NCBI GenBank assembly: GCA_018780645.1
Contig: JADMJJ010000029.1
Span: 1 to 64,000 of the forward strand
Origin: Burkholderiaceae bacterium
GTDB taxonomy: Bacteria; Pseudomonadota; Gammaproteobacteria; Burkholderiales; Burkholderiaceae_C
Length of the DNA stretch: 64,000 nt
Direction: 5' to 3'
In this document: piece after piece, positions 37,754 to 45,586 of the stretch
Position numbering within the stretch: position 1 is the first letter of the stretch
Layout of the letters: the number at the start of each line of letters is the position of its first letter
Notes under the pieces: model-generated
Seen by the model: only the letters and a program-made list of their open reading frames with translations
What the model was told of the DNA's origin: nothing
Database searches by the model: none
Made by a program: the position numbers and the translations under genes

Positions 37754-38302
37754 CTATTTCTGGTCGAAGATGAAGCAGGTCGTGGTCGCATGGGCATACA
37801 GCTTGCCATCCGGCCCGACCAGGCGACCCTCGGCCGTGGCCATGCGGTTGCCGCCGTGGATGACCGTGCCGATGGCTCGCACCAGCGGTATGCGCTCGCT
37901 CAGCGGCCGCACGATATTGATCTTCAGCTCGGCCGTGGTGTAGCTCTTGCCCACCGGCATGGTCGTGTGCACGGCGCAGCCCACCGCTGAATCGAGCAGG
38001 GTGGCGAACCAGCCGCCGTGCACCGAGCCCAGCGGGTTGTAGTGGCGGAACTTCGGTGTGCCCTGGAACACGGCACGGCCGAAGTCCACCTCGATCAGAC
38101 CAAAGTCCAGGGTCTCGGCAATCGGCGGGTAGGGCAGCTCGCCTGACAGCATCGCCTGCATCACCTCCAGCCCAGTCTTGCCCGCTACCTGGCCCAGCTC
38201 GGCCACGCCGCTGTGGCTCAGGCGTGCGCGCACGGCCGCCTCCTGCGCCTGCCATTGCTGCAACACTGCGGAGGCATCAACGGTCTCTGTCTTGGCTTGC
38301 AT
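37754..38302 (-). CDS. PaaI-family hotdog thioesterase
   Basis: About 182 residues with the hotdog-fold signature GSVHGGWFATLLDSAVGCAVH, typical of PaaI/YbgC-type acyl-CoA thioesterases; an N-terminal extension of about 60 residues precedes the domain. It would hydrolyse an acyl-CoA, possibly an aromatic one. The ATG at 38302 has GGGG about eight bases upstream; an ATG four codons earlier lacks any ribosome site. It diverges from the MarR gene at 38376 across two palindromic boxes and is a likely target of that regulator. Confidence 0.85.
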   Translation of the reverse strand: MQAKTETVDASAVLQQWQAQEAAVRARLSHSGVAELGQVAGKTGLEVMQAMLSGELPYPPIAETLDFGLIEVDFGRAVFQGTPKFRHYNPLGSVHGGWFATLLDSAVGCAVHTTMPVGKSYTTAELKINIVRPLSERIPLVRAIGTVIHGGNRMATAEGRLVGPDGKLYAHATTTCFIFDQK

Positions 38303-38318
38303 GGAAAACCCCATTCGG

Positions 38319-38346
38319 TTGTAGTTGCAACAATTGTAGCTACAAT
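38319..38346. promoter_or_regulatory. Tandem MarR-type operator boxes
   Basis: TTGTAGTTGCAA (38319-38330) and TTGTAGCTACAA (38334-38345) are two near-identical 12-base boxes 15 bases apart. The second is a perfect palindrome, extended to 14 bases (ATTGTAGCTACAAT, 38333-38346). They lie between the divergent thioesterase and MarR genes, the usual position for MarR autoregulation. Confidence 0.65.
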
Positions 38347-38375
38347 CATTTCTATTGTTCAAGCAGGGATCCGCC

Positions 38376-38837
38376 ATGACATCTCCGCCTCGCATCGCCG
38401 GCCCGGTGGGTTGCACCAATCTGAAGCTGCGCCAGCTGACGCGGCGGGTGGGCCAGCACTACGACCACATCGTCGGCACGGCCGGCGTGAAGACGACGCA
38501 GTACTCGCTGCTGTCCTATGTGGTCAAGCTGGCCCCGGTGCGGCCCAGTGACCTGGCCAAGGTGATGGAGATGGAGGCCTCGACCCTGACGCGCAATCTT
38601 CAGCCGCTGGTCGCCGCTGGCTGGGTGGAGATAGGCCCAGGCGTCGATGGCCGCAGCCGCGTCGTCACCGCCACCGAGGCCGGCCGTGCCAAGCGTGCCG
38701 AGGCGCAGGCCGAATGGAAACGGGCCCAGCTGGCCCTGAATGAACGCCTGGGTGTAGACAAGGTGCTGCAGCTGCATGCCCTGCTCGACGAATGCCTGGG
38801 TTTGATGAGCGAAACCCACGGAGATTTGCATGACTGA
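38376..38837 (+). CDS. MarR-family transcriptional regulator
   Basis: A 153-residue MarR protein with the winged-helix core LAPVRPSDLAKVMEMEASTL, TRNLQPLVAAGWVEIGPG and the wing DGRSRVVTATEAG. The ATG at 38376 replaces an upstream TTG. It overlaps the following MFS transporter gene by eight bases, so the two form an operon, and it diverges from a thioesterase. It probably represses all three genes through the tandem boxes at 38319-38346 and responds to a phenolic or acyl-CoA ligand; the ligand is inferred from family habit only. Confidence 0.9.
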   Translation: MTSPPRIAGPVGCTNLKLRQLTRRVGQHYDHIVGTAGVKTTQYSLLSYVVKLAPVRPSDLAKVMEMEASTLTRNLQPLVAAGWVEIGPGVDGRSRVVTATEAGRAKRAEAQAEWKRAQLALNERLGVDKVLQLHALLDECLGLMSETHGDLHD

Positions 38838-40077
38838 CACCCTCACCCCACAACGCCAGGTCGCCATCGGCCTGGTGCTGCTGGCCGCCGCCGGCACCTT
38901 TGCGCTGACCATGGGCGCTCGCCAATCAATGGGCCTGTTCCTGGGTACCATCAACAGCAGCACCGGCCTGGGACTGGGCAGCATCAGCCTGGCCTTTGCC
39001 TTCGGCCAGCTGTGGTGGGGCCTGACCCAGCCCTTTGCCGGCATGGTGGCAGACCGCGTCGGCGCCGGCCGAGTGATCTTTCTGGGCGTTCTGCTGGTGG
39101 CGGGCGGCACGGCGCTGATTCCGTTCATGCACACGACCTGGGGCTTGATACTGGCCATCGGCATGCTGGCCGCCGGTGGCGCCGGCATGGCCGGACCCTC
39201 GGTGATGATGGCCGCGACCACGCGGCTGATACCGGCCGAGAAGCGGGGCATGGCCACCGGCATCGTCAACGCCGGTGGCTCCTTCGGTCAGTTCCTGTTC
39301 GCGCCGCTGGCGCAAGGCATCACCGCCGCAGCGGGTTGGGTCGTGGCCCTGCAAAGCCTCGCCGTCATCACCCTGCTGGCCCTGCCGGCGGCCTGGGTTC
39401 TGCGCGGCAACTCGCGCCATCTGGCGCCGAAGCTGGCGCCCGGCGCCAAGGCGCAGACCACCCGCCAGGCCATCGCCGAGGCACTGCGCAACCCCAGCTA
39501 CCGGCTGCTGAGCCTGGGCTTCTTCGTCTGCGGCTTTCACGTCGCCTTCATCGCCACCCACCTGCCGGGCGTGGTCGCGGCCTGCCAGCTGCCGCCCTCG
39601 GTCGGCGCCTGGTCGCTGGGCATTCTGGGCCTGTTCAATATCGTCGGCAGCCTGGCCATGGGCTGGGCGATCTCGTTCCAGGGCGGGCGCTGGCGCATGA
39701 AATCGCTGCTGTCTCTGGTCTACGCCGTGCGGGCCGTGGCCGTGGCAATCTTCATGGTCGCGCCGAAGACCGAGTTCACCTTCTTCGCGTTCGCGGCGGT
39801 GATCGGCGTCAGCTATCTGTCGACCGTGCCGCCGACGGCCGGCCTGGTGGCCAAGTTCTTCGGCCCGGCGAATATGGCCACGCTGTTCGGCGTGGTCATG
39901 CTGGCCCATCAGCTGGGCGGCTTCCTGGGTGCCTACCTGGGCGGCAAGGCTTTCGAGTGGACCGGCAGCTACGACTGGATGTGGTACGCCGACATCCTGC
40001 TGGCCGTCGGTGCCGCGCTGGTGCACTTGCCTATACGCGAGGCGAGCAAGCCCAAGCTGGCGGCTGTTCCCGCTTGA
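38830..40077 (+). CDS. MFS transporter
   Basis: A 415-residue major-facilitator protein with about 12 membrane segments. GMVADRVGAGRVIF is the loop 2-3 signature (G-x3-D-R-x-G-x-R). It resembles the oxalate/formate antiporter-like or monocarboxylate class, where members carry organic anions. It is co-transcribed with the MarR gene, overlapping it by eight bases, so it may export or import the regulator's ligand. Direction and substrate cannot be decided from sequence. Confidence 0.9.
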   Translation: MTDTLTPQRQVAIGLVLLAAAGTFALTMGARQSMGLFLGTINSSTGLGLGSISLAFAFGQLWWGLTQPFAGMVADRVGAGRVIFLGVLLVAGGTALIPFMHTTWGLILAIGMLAAGGAGMAGPSVMMAATTRLIPAEKRGMATGIVNAGGSFGQFLFAPLAQGITAAAGWVVALQSLAVITLLALPAAWVLRGNSRHLAPKLAPGAKAQTTRQAIAEALRNPSYRLLSLGFFVCGFHVAFIATHLPGVVAACQLPPSVGAWSLGILGLFNIVGSLAMGWAISFQGGRWRMKSLLSLVYAVRAVAVAIFMVAPKTEFTFFAFAAVIGVSYLSTVPPTAGLVAKFFGPANMATLFGVVMLAHQLGGFLGAYLGGKAFEWTGSYDWMWYADILLAVGAALVHLPIREASKPKLAAVPA

Positions 40078-40971
40078 TCAGTCGCCCAGCTCACGCTGCA
40101 AGGCCTGCATCAGCCCCACCGCCGCCGGCGGCAGACTCCGCTCCGCCTTGCTGAGCAGGCAGATGTTGCGGGTGATGACGGGGTCGATCAGCGGCAGGGC
40201 CACCAGATCGGGGTGGCGGGCAAAGCCCAGCATGAAGGCCGGCAGTATGGCCGCGCCCAGGCCCTGCTCGGCCAGCGCAATGGCAGTGCTGAACATCGCC
40301 ACTTCGTAGGCAAAACGCACCGGCGTCAGGCTTTGCGACAGGGCCTGATCGACCAGATGGCGGATGCCGTTGCCGCGCCGCACGGTGATCAGCGCCTGGC
40401 CCTGCAGTTGCTGCCAACTCAGGCGCTCGCTGCGGGCCAAGAGATGGTCGCGGCGCAAAATCAGGCTCAGTTGGTCGCGCAGCAGCACCTCGCTGCGCAG
40501 GGCCGGGCTCAGCGGCTGCTCAGGCGTGCCCAGCGCGAAGTCCACGCTTTCGTCGAGCACCCGGGCCACGAGCTGGTCTGGCGCACAGTCGTCCAGCACG
40601 ATCTGCAGCTGTGGATGGCTGGCCGCAAAGCCGCGCATCACCGGCGGCAGCAGATAGCTGGCCAGCGCCGGCGTGGCGGCCACGGCGACGCGGCCCTGGT
40701 GCAGATTGTCCAATGCGCTGACGGCACGGCCCAGCTGCTCGACCTCCATCAACGCGCGCCGCGCCTGCGTGATGGTGGCATTCGCCGCGGCCGTGGGCTG
40801 CAGGCCCTGGGGGCTGCGGTCGAACAGGCGCACGCTCAATGTGTCTTCCAGCTGCTTGAGCAGCAGGCTGGCGGCCGAGGGTGTGATGCTCAGCGCCTGC
40901 CCGGCCGCGGCCAGCCGGCCCTCCTGGTAGATGGCCACGAAGGCGCGCAGCTGGCGCAGGCTGACGTTCAT
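40078..40971 (-). CDS. LysR-family transcriptional regulator
   Basis: A 297-residue LysR regulator: HTH at residues about 4-62 (LRQLRAFVAIYQEGRLAAA, ITPSAASLLLKQLEDTLSV) and a substrate-binding-like effector domain. It lies seven bases downstream of the hisC-like aminotransferase gene on the same strand, so it is the last gene of the TPP-enzyme operon (45248 to 40078). The position suggests it could control that operon or the MFS gene it converges with; the effector is unknown. Confidence 0.88.
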   Translation of the reverse strand: MNVSLRQLRAFVAIYQEGRLAAAGQALSITPSAASLLLKQLEDTLSVRLFDRSPQGLQPTAAANATITQARRALMEVEQLGRAVSALDNLHQGRVAVAATPALASYLLPPVMRGFAASHPQLQIVLDDCAPDQLVARVLDESVDFALGTPEQPLSPALRSEVLLRDQLSLILRRDHLLARSERLSWQQLQGQALITVRRGNGIRHLVDQALSQSLTPVRFAYEVAMFSTAIALAEQGLGAAILPAFMLGFARHPDLVALPLIDPVITRNICLLSKAERSLPPAAVGLMQALQRELGD

Positions 40972-40977
40972 GGCCTT

Positions 40978-42114
40978 TCAGCTCAGCACTTGCTTGAGCG
41001 CCCCCAGGAAGGCCACGTTGTCCTCCGGCAAACCCACCGTCACGCGGATGAACTGCGGCAGCTGGTTCGCCCCCAGCGGCCGGATGATCACGCCGGCGGC
41101 CAGCAGTTGCTGGGCCACCTCGGCGCCCGTGCGGCCGGTGCTGCTGACATCGATGGCAATGAAGTTGGCATGCGAGCGTATGAAGGGCAGACCCAGAGCC
41201 TGCAGGCCCTGCTCCAGCTGCACCATGCCCTGGGCATTGTTGCTGCGGCTGCGCTGCAGAAAGTCGGCATCATCAAACGCCGCCTCGGCCGCGGCCTGGG
41301 CCATCGCGCTGGTGTTGAAGGTCAGGCGCAGGCGGTTCAGCAGATCGGCCACGGCCGGGTGGGCCACGCCATAGCCCACGCGCATGCCCGCCAGGCCATA
41401 GGCCTTGGAGAAGGTGCGCAACACCAGCAGATGCGGATGCTCGGCGATCCAGTCGCAGCTGTGCAACGCGTCCGCCGCATTTTCAACACACGGCAGGAAC
41501 TCGCCATAGGCCTCGTCCAGCACCACCAGGATGTGGCGCGGCACCGCGGCGACGAAGCGCTGCAGCGCCGCGGCATCGAGCAGGGTGCCGGTCGGGTTGT
41601 TCGGATTGGCGATGAACACGAGCCCGGTGCGCTCTGTGATGGCGGCACGCATCGCGTCCAGGTCATGGCCGTAGTCGCGTGCCGGCACGCAGACCGGCGT
41701 GGCGCCGACCGCATGGATGGCGACCGGATAGGCCTGGAAGGCATATTGCGAATACACCGCCTCGTCACCGGCCCGCAGGAAGCAGCGCGCGGCCAGGTCC
41801 AGCAGCTCACTGGAGCCATTGCCCAGCACCAGCTGCTGCGCCTCGACACGCAAACGTGCGCTGAGCCGCGCCTTCAGCTGGTGGCCGCTGGGGTCGGGGT
41901 AGTTGGCGGCGTCGGCCATCACCGCCTGCATCGCGGCCAGCGCCTTGTCGCTGACGCCCAGCGGGTTCTCGTTGGAGGCCATGCGATGCAGGCGCTGAGG
42001 TTGCGATTGCTTGGCCTGCTCGCGCTTGACCTCGGAGGCCGGCTTGCCGGGCACATAGCGCGGCAGGTTGCGGATGTAGTCGGGGGCGGTATCTGCGGGA
42101 TTGCTGAGACTCAT
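40978..42114 (-). CDS. HisC-like aminotransferase (histidinol-phosphate / aromatic)
   Basis: A 378-residue fold-type I aminotransferase close to HisC: RMASNENPLGVSDKAL, ANPNNPTGTLLD, VVLDEAYGEF and the PLP lysine in RTFSKAYGLAGMRVGYG. HisC relatives often act on phenylalanine or other aromatic amino acids. The operon context, with no other histidine gene nearby but with a TPP-dependent enzyme and an aldehyde dehydrogenase, argues for conversion of an amino acid to a 2-oxo acid rather than histidine synthesis. The ATG at 42114 (MSLSNPAD) has GGAA upstream; a start seven codons earlier has no ribosome site. Confidence 0.85.
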   Translation of the reverse strand: MSLSNPADTAPDYIRNLPRYVPGKPASEVKREQAKQSQPQRLHRMASNENPLGVSDKALAAMQAVMADAANYPDPSGHQLKARLSARLRVEAQQLVLGNGSSELLDLAARCFLRAGDEAVYSQYAFQAYPVAIHAVGATPVCVPARDYGHDLDAMRAAITERTGLVFIANPNNPTGTLLDAAALQRFVAAVPRHILVVLDEAYGEFLPCVENAADALHSCDWIAEHPHLLVLRTFSKAYGLAGMRVGYGVAHPAVADLLNRLRLTFNTSAMAQAAAEAAFDDADFLQRSRSNNAQGMVQLEQGLQALGLPFIRSHANFIAIDVSSTGRTGAEVAQQLLAAGVIIRPLGANQLPQFIRVTVGLPEDNVAFLGALKQVLS

Positions 42115-42139
42115 GAGGGTTTCCGTTTGATGCATGAAC

Positions 42140-43561
42140 TCAGGCCGCGCCTTGCAGCGACTTGAGATGGAAGAATTCTTCGAGGCCGACGCGGCCGTAC
42201 TCGCGCCCCAGGCCCGATTGCTTGACGCCGCCGAACGGCGCCAGCAGGTTCAGCGGGCTGCCGTTGAGCACCACCTGGCCGGTGTGCAGGCGCCTGGCCA
42301 CGCGCTCGGCATGGGCCAGATCGGCAGACCAGACGCCGCCCGACAGGCCGTACTCGCTGTCATTGGCCAGGGCCACGGCCTGGTCTTCGTCCTCATAGGC
42401 GATCAGGCAGATCACCGGGCCGAAGATCTCCTCGCGGGCGACGCGCATATCGTTGCGCACATCGGTCAGCAGCGTCGGCCGCACGTAGGCGCCGCGCTCC
42501 AGGCCCTCGGGCGCCGCCACGCCGCCGGTCAGGCAGCGCGCGCCCTGCTCCAGGCCGGAAGCGATCAGCCCGCGCACGCGGTCACGCTGGGCCAGCGAGG
42601 CCACCGGCCCGAGCTTGACGCCCTCGGCCAGCGGGTCGCCGACGACCCAGTCGCGCGCCAGCTCGACCAGCATCTCTTGAGCGCGCACCAGCTGGCTGCG
42701 CGGCACGAGCAGCCGCGACAGGCAGGCGCAGGCCTGGCCCGAGTTGGCCCAGCCCTGCTTCAGCGCCACCGGCAGCGCCTCTTCCAGCTTCGCGTCGGCC
42801 AGCAGGAGATTGGCCGACTTGCCGCCCAGCTCCAGGGCGACCTTCTTCAAGGTCGGTGCGGCCAGCGTGGCGACTCGCCGGCCCGCTCCGGTCGAGCCGG
42901 TGAAGCTGACCATGTCGACTTCTCTGTGCGAGACCAGCGGCTCACCAACCCGCGCACCGGTGCCCATGACCAGATTGAACACGCCCGGCGGCAGGCCTGC
43001 GGCGGCAATCACCTCGGTCAGCAGGCAGGCGTCCAACGGCGTCAGCTCGCTGGGCTTCAGCACCACGGTGCAGCCGGCCAGCAGGGCCGGAGCGATCTTG
43101 GCGGTGATCTGGTGCAGCGGAAAATTCCAGGGCGTGATGGCGGCCACCACCCCCACCGGATCACGCACGACCCGGGTGCTGCCCAGCACCTCTTCTTCCA
43201 TCGCCTCCAGCGCGCGGGCGGCAAAGTCCAGGTTCTTCAGCGGCATGCCCAGCTGGGCCATGCGCGAGAACCACAGCGGCGCACCCATCTCGGCGGTGAT
43301 CAGCGCGGCTGCCTCCTCGGCGCGCGCCTGCAGGCCGGCGCGGATGCGATCCACCAGCGCGATGCGTTCTGCACGCGGCAGGGCGGCCCAGCCGGTCTGT
43401 GCACGGCGTGCGGCCTGCACGGCAAGTTCGACGTCCTCCGCACAGCCGGCCGGCGCGCGGCCAATGGCCTGCTCGGTGGCCGGGTTGACGACGTCAATCA
43501 GCTCCTTGCTGGCCGAGGGCCGCCAAGCGCCATCGACATAGATAAGACTCTTGGTTTCCAT
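42140..43561 (-). CDS. NAD(P)-dependent aldehyde dehydrogenase
   Basis: A 473-residue aldehyde dehydrogenase. ITPWNFPLHQ, FTGSTGAGRRV (nucleotide fold), VALELGGKSANLLL (general-base Glu) and GWANSGQACACLSRL (catalytic Cys) are all present. It oxidises an aldehyde to the acid, most likely the one produced by the TPP-dependent enzyme encoded 16 bases upstream. The METKSL start at 43561 has GGGAG nearby; the 21 codons before it in frame overlap the upstream gene and are rejected. Substrate not identifiable. Confidence 0.92.
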   Translation of the reverse strand: METKSLIYVDGAWRPSASKELIDVVNPATEQAIGRAPAGCAEDVELAVQAARRAQTGWAALPRAERIALVDRIRAGLQARAEEAAALITAEMGAPLWFSRMAQLGMPLKNLDFAARALEAMEEEVLGSTRVVRDPVGVVAAITPWNFPLHQITAKIAPALLAGCTVVLKPSELTPLDACLLTEVIAAAGLPPGVFNLVMGTGARVGEPLVSHREVDMVSFTGSTGAGRRVATLAAPTLKKVALELGGKSANLLLADAKLEEALPVALKQGWANSGQACACLSRLLVPRSQLVRAQEMLVELARDWVVGDPLAEGVKLGPVASLAQRDRVRGLIASGLEQGARCLTGGVAAPEGLERGAYVRPTLLTDVRNDMRVAREEIFGPVICLIAYEDEDQAVALANDSEYGLSGGVWSADLAHAERVARRLHTGQVVLNGSPLNLLAPFGGVKQSGLGREYGRVGLEEFFHLKSLQGAA

Positions 43562-43577
43562 CAATGGCTCCCGATGT

Positions 43578-45248
43578 TCAGGCTGCGACCAGCGGCTCGC
43601 CCAGCGGATTGGGCGGCGCCGCATGAGGGGCCTTGGAGAAGCTGTGGATCAGATGCCAGGCGCCCGGCATGGCCGAGACCTTGACCTCGATGAAGGCCGG
43701 GCCGTCGCTGCGCAGCGCGGCGGCCAGCTCGCTCTCCAGGCCCTCGGGTGAGTTCACACTCACCGCCGGCAGGCCAAAGGCACGGGCCAGTGCGACGAAG
43801 TCGGGGTTGCACAGATCGGTGCCGATCTCGCGCTTGAACACATTGGCCTGGATGCGCCGCACATTGCCGAAAGCACCATCGGCAAAGACGATGGTGACCA
43901 GGCGCGGACGGTACTTGGCCACGGTGGCCAGCTCCTGCAGGTTCCAGCCAAAGCCGCCGTCGCCATTGATGGACACCACAGGCCGGTGCGGATTGCCCAG
44001 CGAGGCGCCGATGGCCGTGGCAAAGCCATAGCCCAGGGTGCCCTGGTAGCCCGGGGTGATCAGGGTGCGGCGCTCGTAGATCGGATACGAGATATTCGAC
44101 ATATAGCCGACCTGGGTCAGCTCGCTGACCAGGATGCCGTTCTCGGGAATCAGCCGGCGCAGCACCTGGGCATAGGCACGCTGCGGCTGGATCTGGTCGA
44201 ACTGCTGCTCGCACCAGGCTTTCACCTGAACGACGGCGCCTTCGCGCGACTCGGCCGGCCTGTGGCCTTCAACCAGTTCAGCCAGCGCCGCCAGCACCGC
44301 GCGGGCATCGCCGCTCAGCGCCGTACCCGGCTGACGCGGTGCGCCCAGGTGCGCGGCATTCAGATTCACATAGGCATAGCGGCAGGCGGCCGACGCATGG
44401 GTGGGCCGGCCCATGCCATCGACAAAGCGGCTGCCAACAACCAGCACGAAGTCGGCATGGGGGAACAGGCAGCGGCTGCCCAGCAGTGTGGTCGCCAGCG
44501 GATGGCGGCTGGAGATCGTGCCGCGGCCGTTCTCGCTCATCACCACCGGGGCGCTGAGCCGTTCGGCCAGGCGTTGCAGCGCCTCGCCCGCCTGAGCGGC
44601 CAGCGCACCGCCGCCGACATAGATGACCGGGAAGCGCGCCTGCTTCAGGTCCTGGGCGAGCTGCTCCAGCAGGGCCGGTTCGATGTCCAGCGAGGTATCG
44701 CCGACGGCAGGCGCCAGCAGTTCGATATCCGCACGGGCCTGCAGCACATCGGGCGGCACCTCGATGCCCACCGGCCGCGGCTGGCCGGTGCGCATCTGGC
44801 GGAAGGCCTCGTTCACGAGACCGGGGATGTCCTGCGGCTTGGTCGCCAGCGCATTCCATTTGGTCACCGTGCCGAGCGTAGTCGACTGGTCGCGCACCTC
44901 GTGCAACATGCCCAGATCGCGACCGATATGGTGCGACGGAATCTGGCCCGAGATGCACAGCACCGGCGAGTTGCAGGCATAGGCGGTGGCCAGGCCCGAC
45001 ATCGCATTCAGCAGGCCCGGGCCGGGCACCACCATGCACACGCCCTCGCGCCCCGAGGTGCGGGCATAGCCGTCAGCCATGTACGAGGCCGCCTGCTCGT
45101 GGCGGGGGGTGTAGTAGCGCAGCTTGTCGGCCACGTCCAGCAGGCCGTCGGTGGCCCAATCCAGCTGCACACCGGGAATGCCGAACATATCGCGCACACC
45201 CTCGGCCACCAACTGCCTGGCCAATGCCTGGCCGCCTGTCATCTCCAT
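43578..45248 (-). CDS. Thiamine-pyrophosphate-dependent enzyme (2-oxo acid decarboxylase / acetolactate synthase family)
   Basis: A 556-residue three-domain TPP enzyme. The catalytic Glu is in PRHEQAASYMADGYART, CISGQIPSHHIG resembles acetolactate synthases, and the TPP/Mg site is NGDGGFGWNLQELAT. Acetolactate synthases, benzoylformate decarboxylase and other 2-oxo acid decarboxylases share this plan. Being first in an operon with an aldehyde dehydrogenase and an aminotransferase it most likely decarboxylates a 2-oxo acid to an aldehyde. The ATG at 45248 follows AGAGGTG; a 58-codon upstream extension overlaps the regulatory region and is rejected. Expression should start from the divergent promoter at 45362-45420. 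Confidence 0.85.
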   Translation of the reverse strand: MEMTGGQALARQLVAEGVRDMFGIPGVQLDWATDGLLDVADKLRYYTPRHEQAASYMADGYARTSGREGVCMVVPGPGLLNAMSGLATAYACNSPVLCISGQIPSHHIGRDLGMLHEVRDQSTTLGTVTKWNALATKPQDIPGLVNEAFRQMRTGQPRPVGIEVPPDVLQARADIELLAPAVGDTSLDIEPALLEQLAQDLKQARFPVIYVGGGALAAQAGEALQRLAERLSAPVVMSENGRGTISSRHPLATTLLGSRCLFPHADFVLVVGSRFVDGMGRPTHASAACRYAYVNLNAAHLGAPRQPGTALSGDARAVLAALAELVEGHRPAESREGAVVQVKAWCEQQFDQIQPQRAYAQVLRRLIPENGILVSELTQVGYMSNISYPIYERRTLITPGYQGTLGYGFATAIGASLGNPHRPVVSINGDGGFGWNLQELATVAKYRPRLVTIVFADGAFGNVRRIQANVFKREIGTDLCNPDFVALARAFGLPAVSVNSPEGLESELAAALRSDGPAFIEVKVSAMPGAWHLIHSFSKAPHAAPPNPLGEPLVAA

Positions 45249-45361
45249 GCCTATCACCTCTTGTTGACTGTCGTTCTTGAACTGCAGTGAGGGCGATGCG
45301 CGCACCAGCGCCGCACCGCCCTGAACCCCGTATGAACCCCTAGATGAAGTGCCCTCAAAAA

Positions 45362-45420
45362 AGTTGACACAGTTAAGGAGTTGCATAGAATCATCGCCAA
45401 GGTGCTTAACTTTGTCAAGC
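45362..45420. promoter_or_regulatory. Divergent promoters with paired MarR-like operators
   Basis: TTGACACAGTTAAG (45364-45377) and CTTAACTTTGTCAA (45405-45418) are inverted copies matching at 13 of 14 bases, centres 41 bases apart. Each begins with a perfect -35 hexamer TTGACA pointing inward. On the plus strand a -10 TAGAAT (45386-45391) follows at 16 bases and would drive the ABC transporter; on the minus strand GATGAT follows at 17 bases and would drive the TPP-enzyme operon. A repressor bound to both boxes would cover both promoters. The remaining parts of the 338-base gap show nothing else. Confidence 0.65.
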
Positions 45421-45586
45421 ATACTGGCGGGCAGAAACAGAAAGGCTTTGCGGTATCTTTCTGGCTGCTACGACGGAACTTGCGAGCGAGTCCAGCAGTC
45501 ACTCGCGGCACCCCAACAAGGCGCGCGGCCTGAAGTCACAACAGGCCGGCGCAAGCCAGAACATCAATCAGACAGGAGACCCGTCC

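Noticed and set aside
40978-42114. Histidine biosynthesis locus
   Set aside because: The aminotransferase is HisC-like, but no other his gene is present and the operon partners are a TPP enzyme and an aldehyde dehydrogenase.
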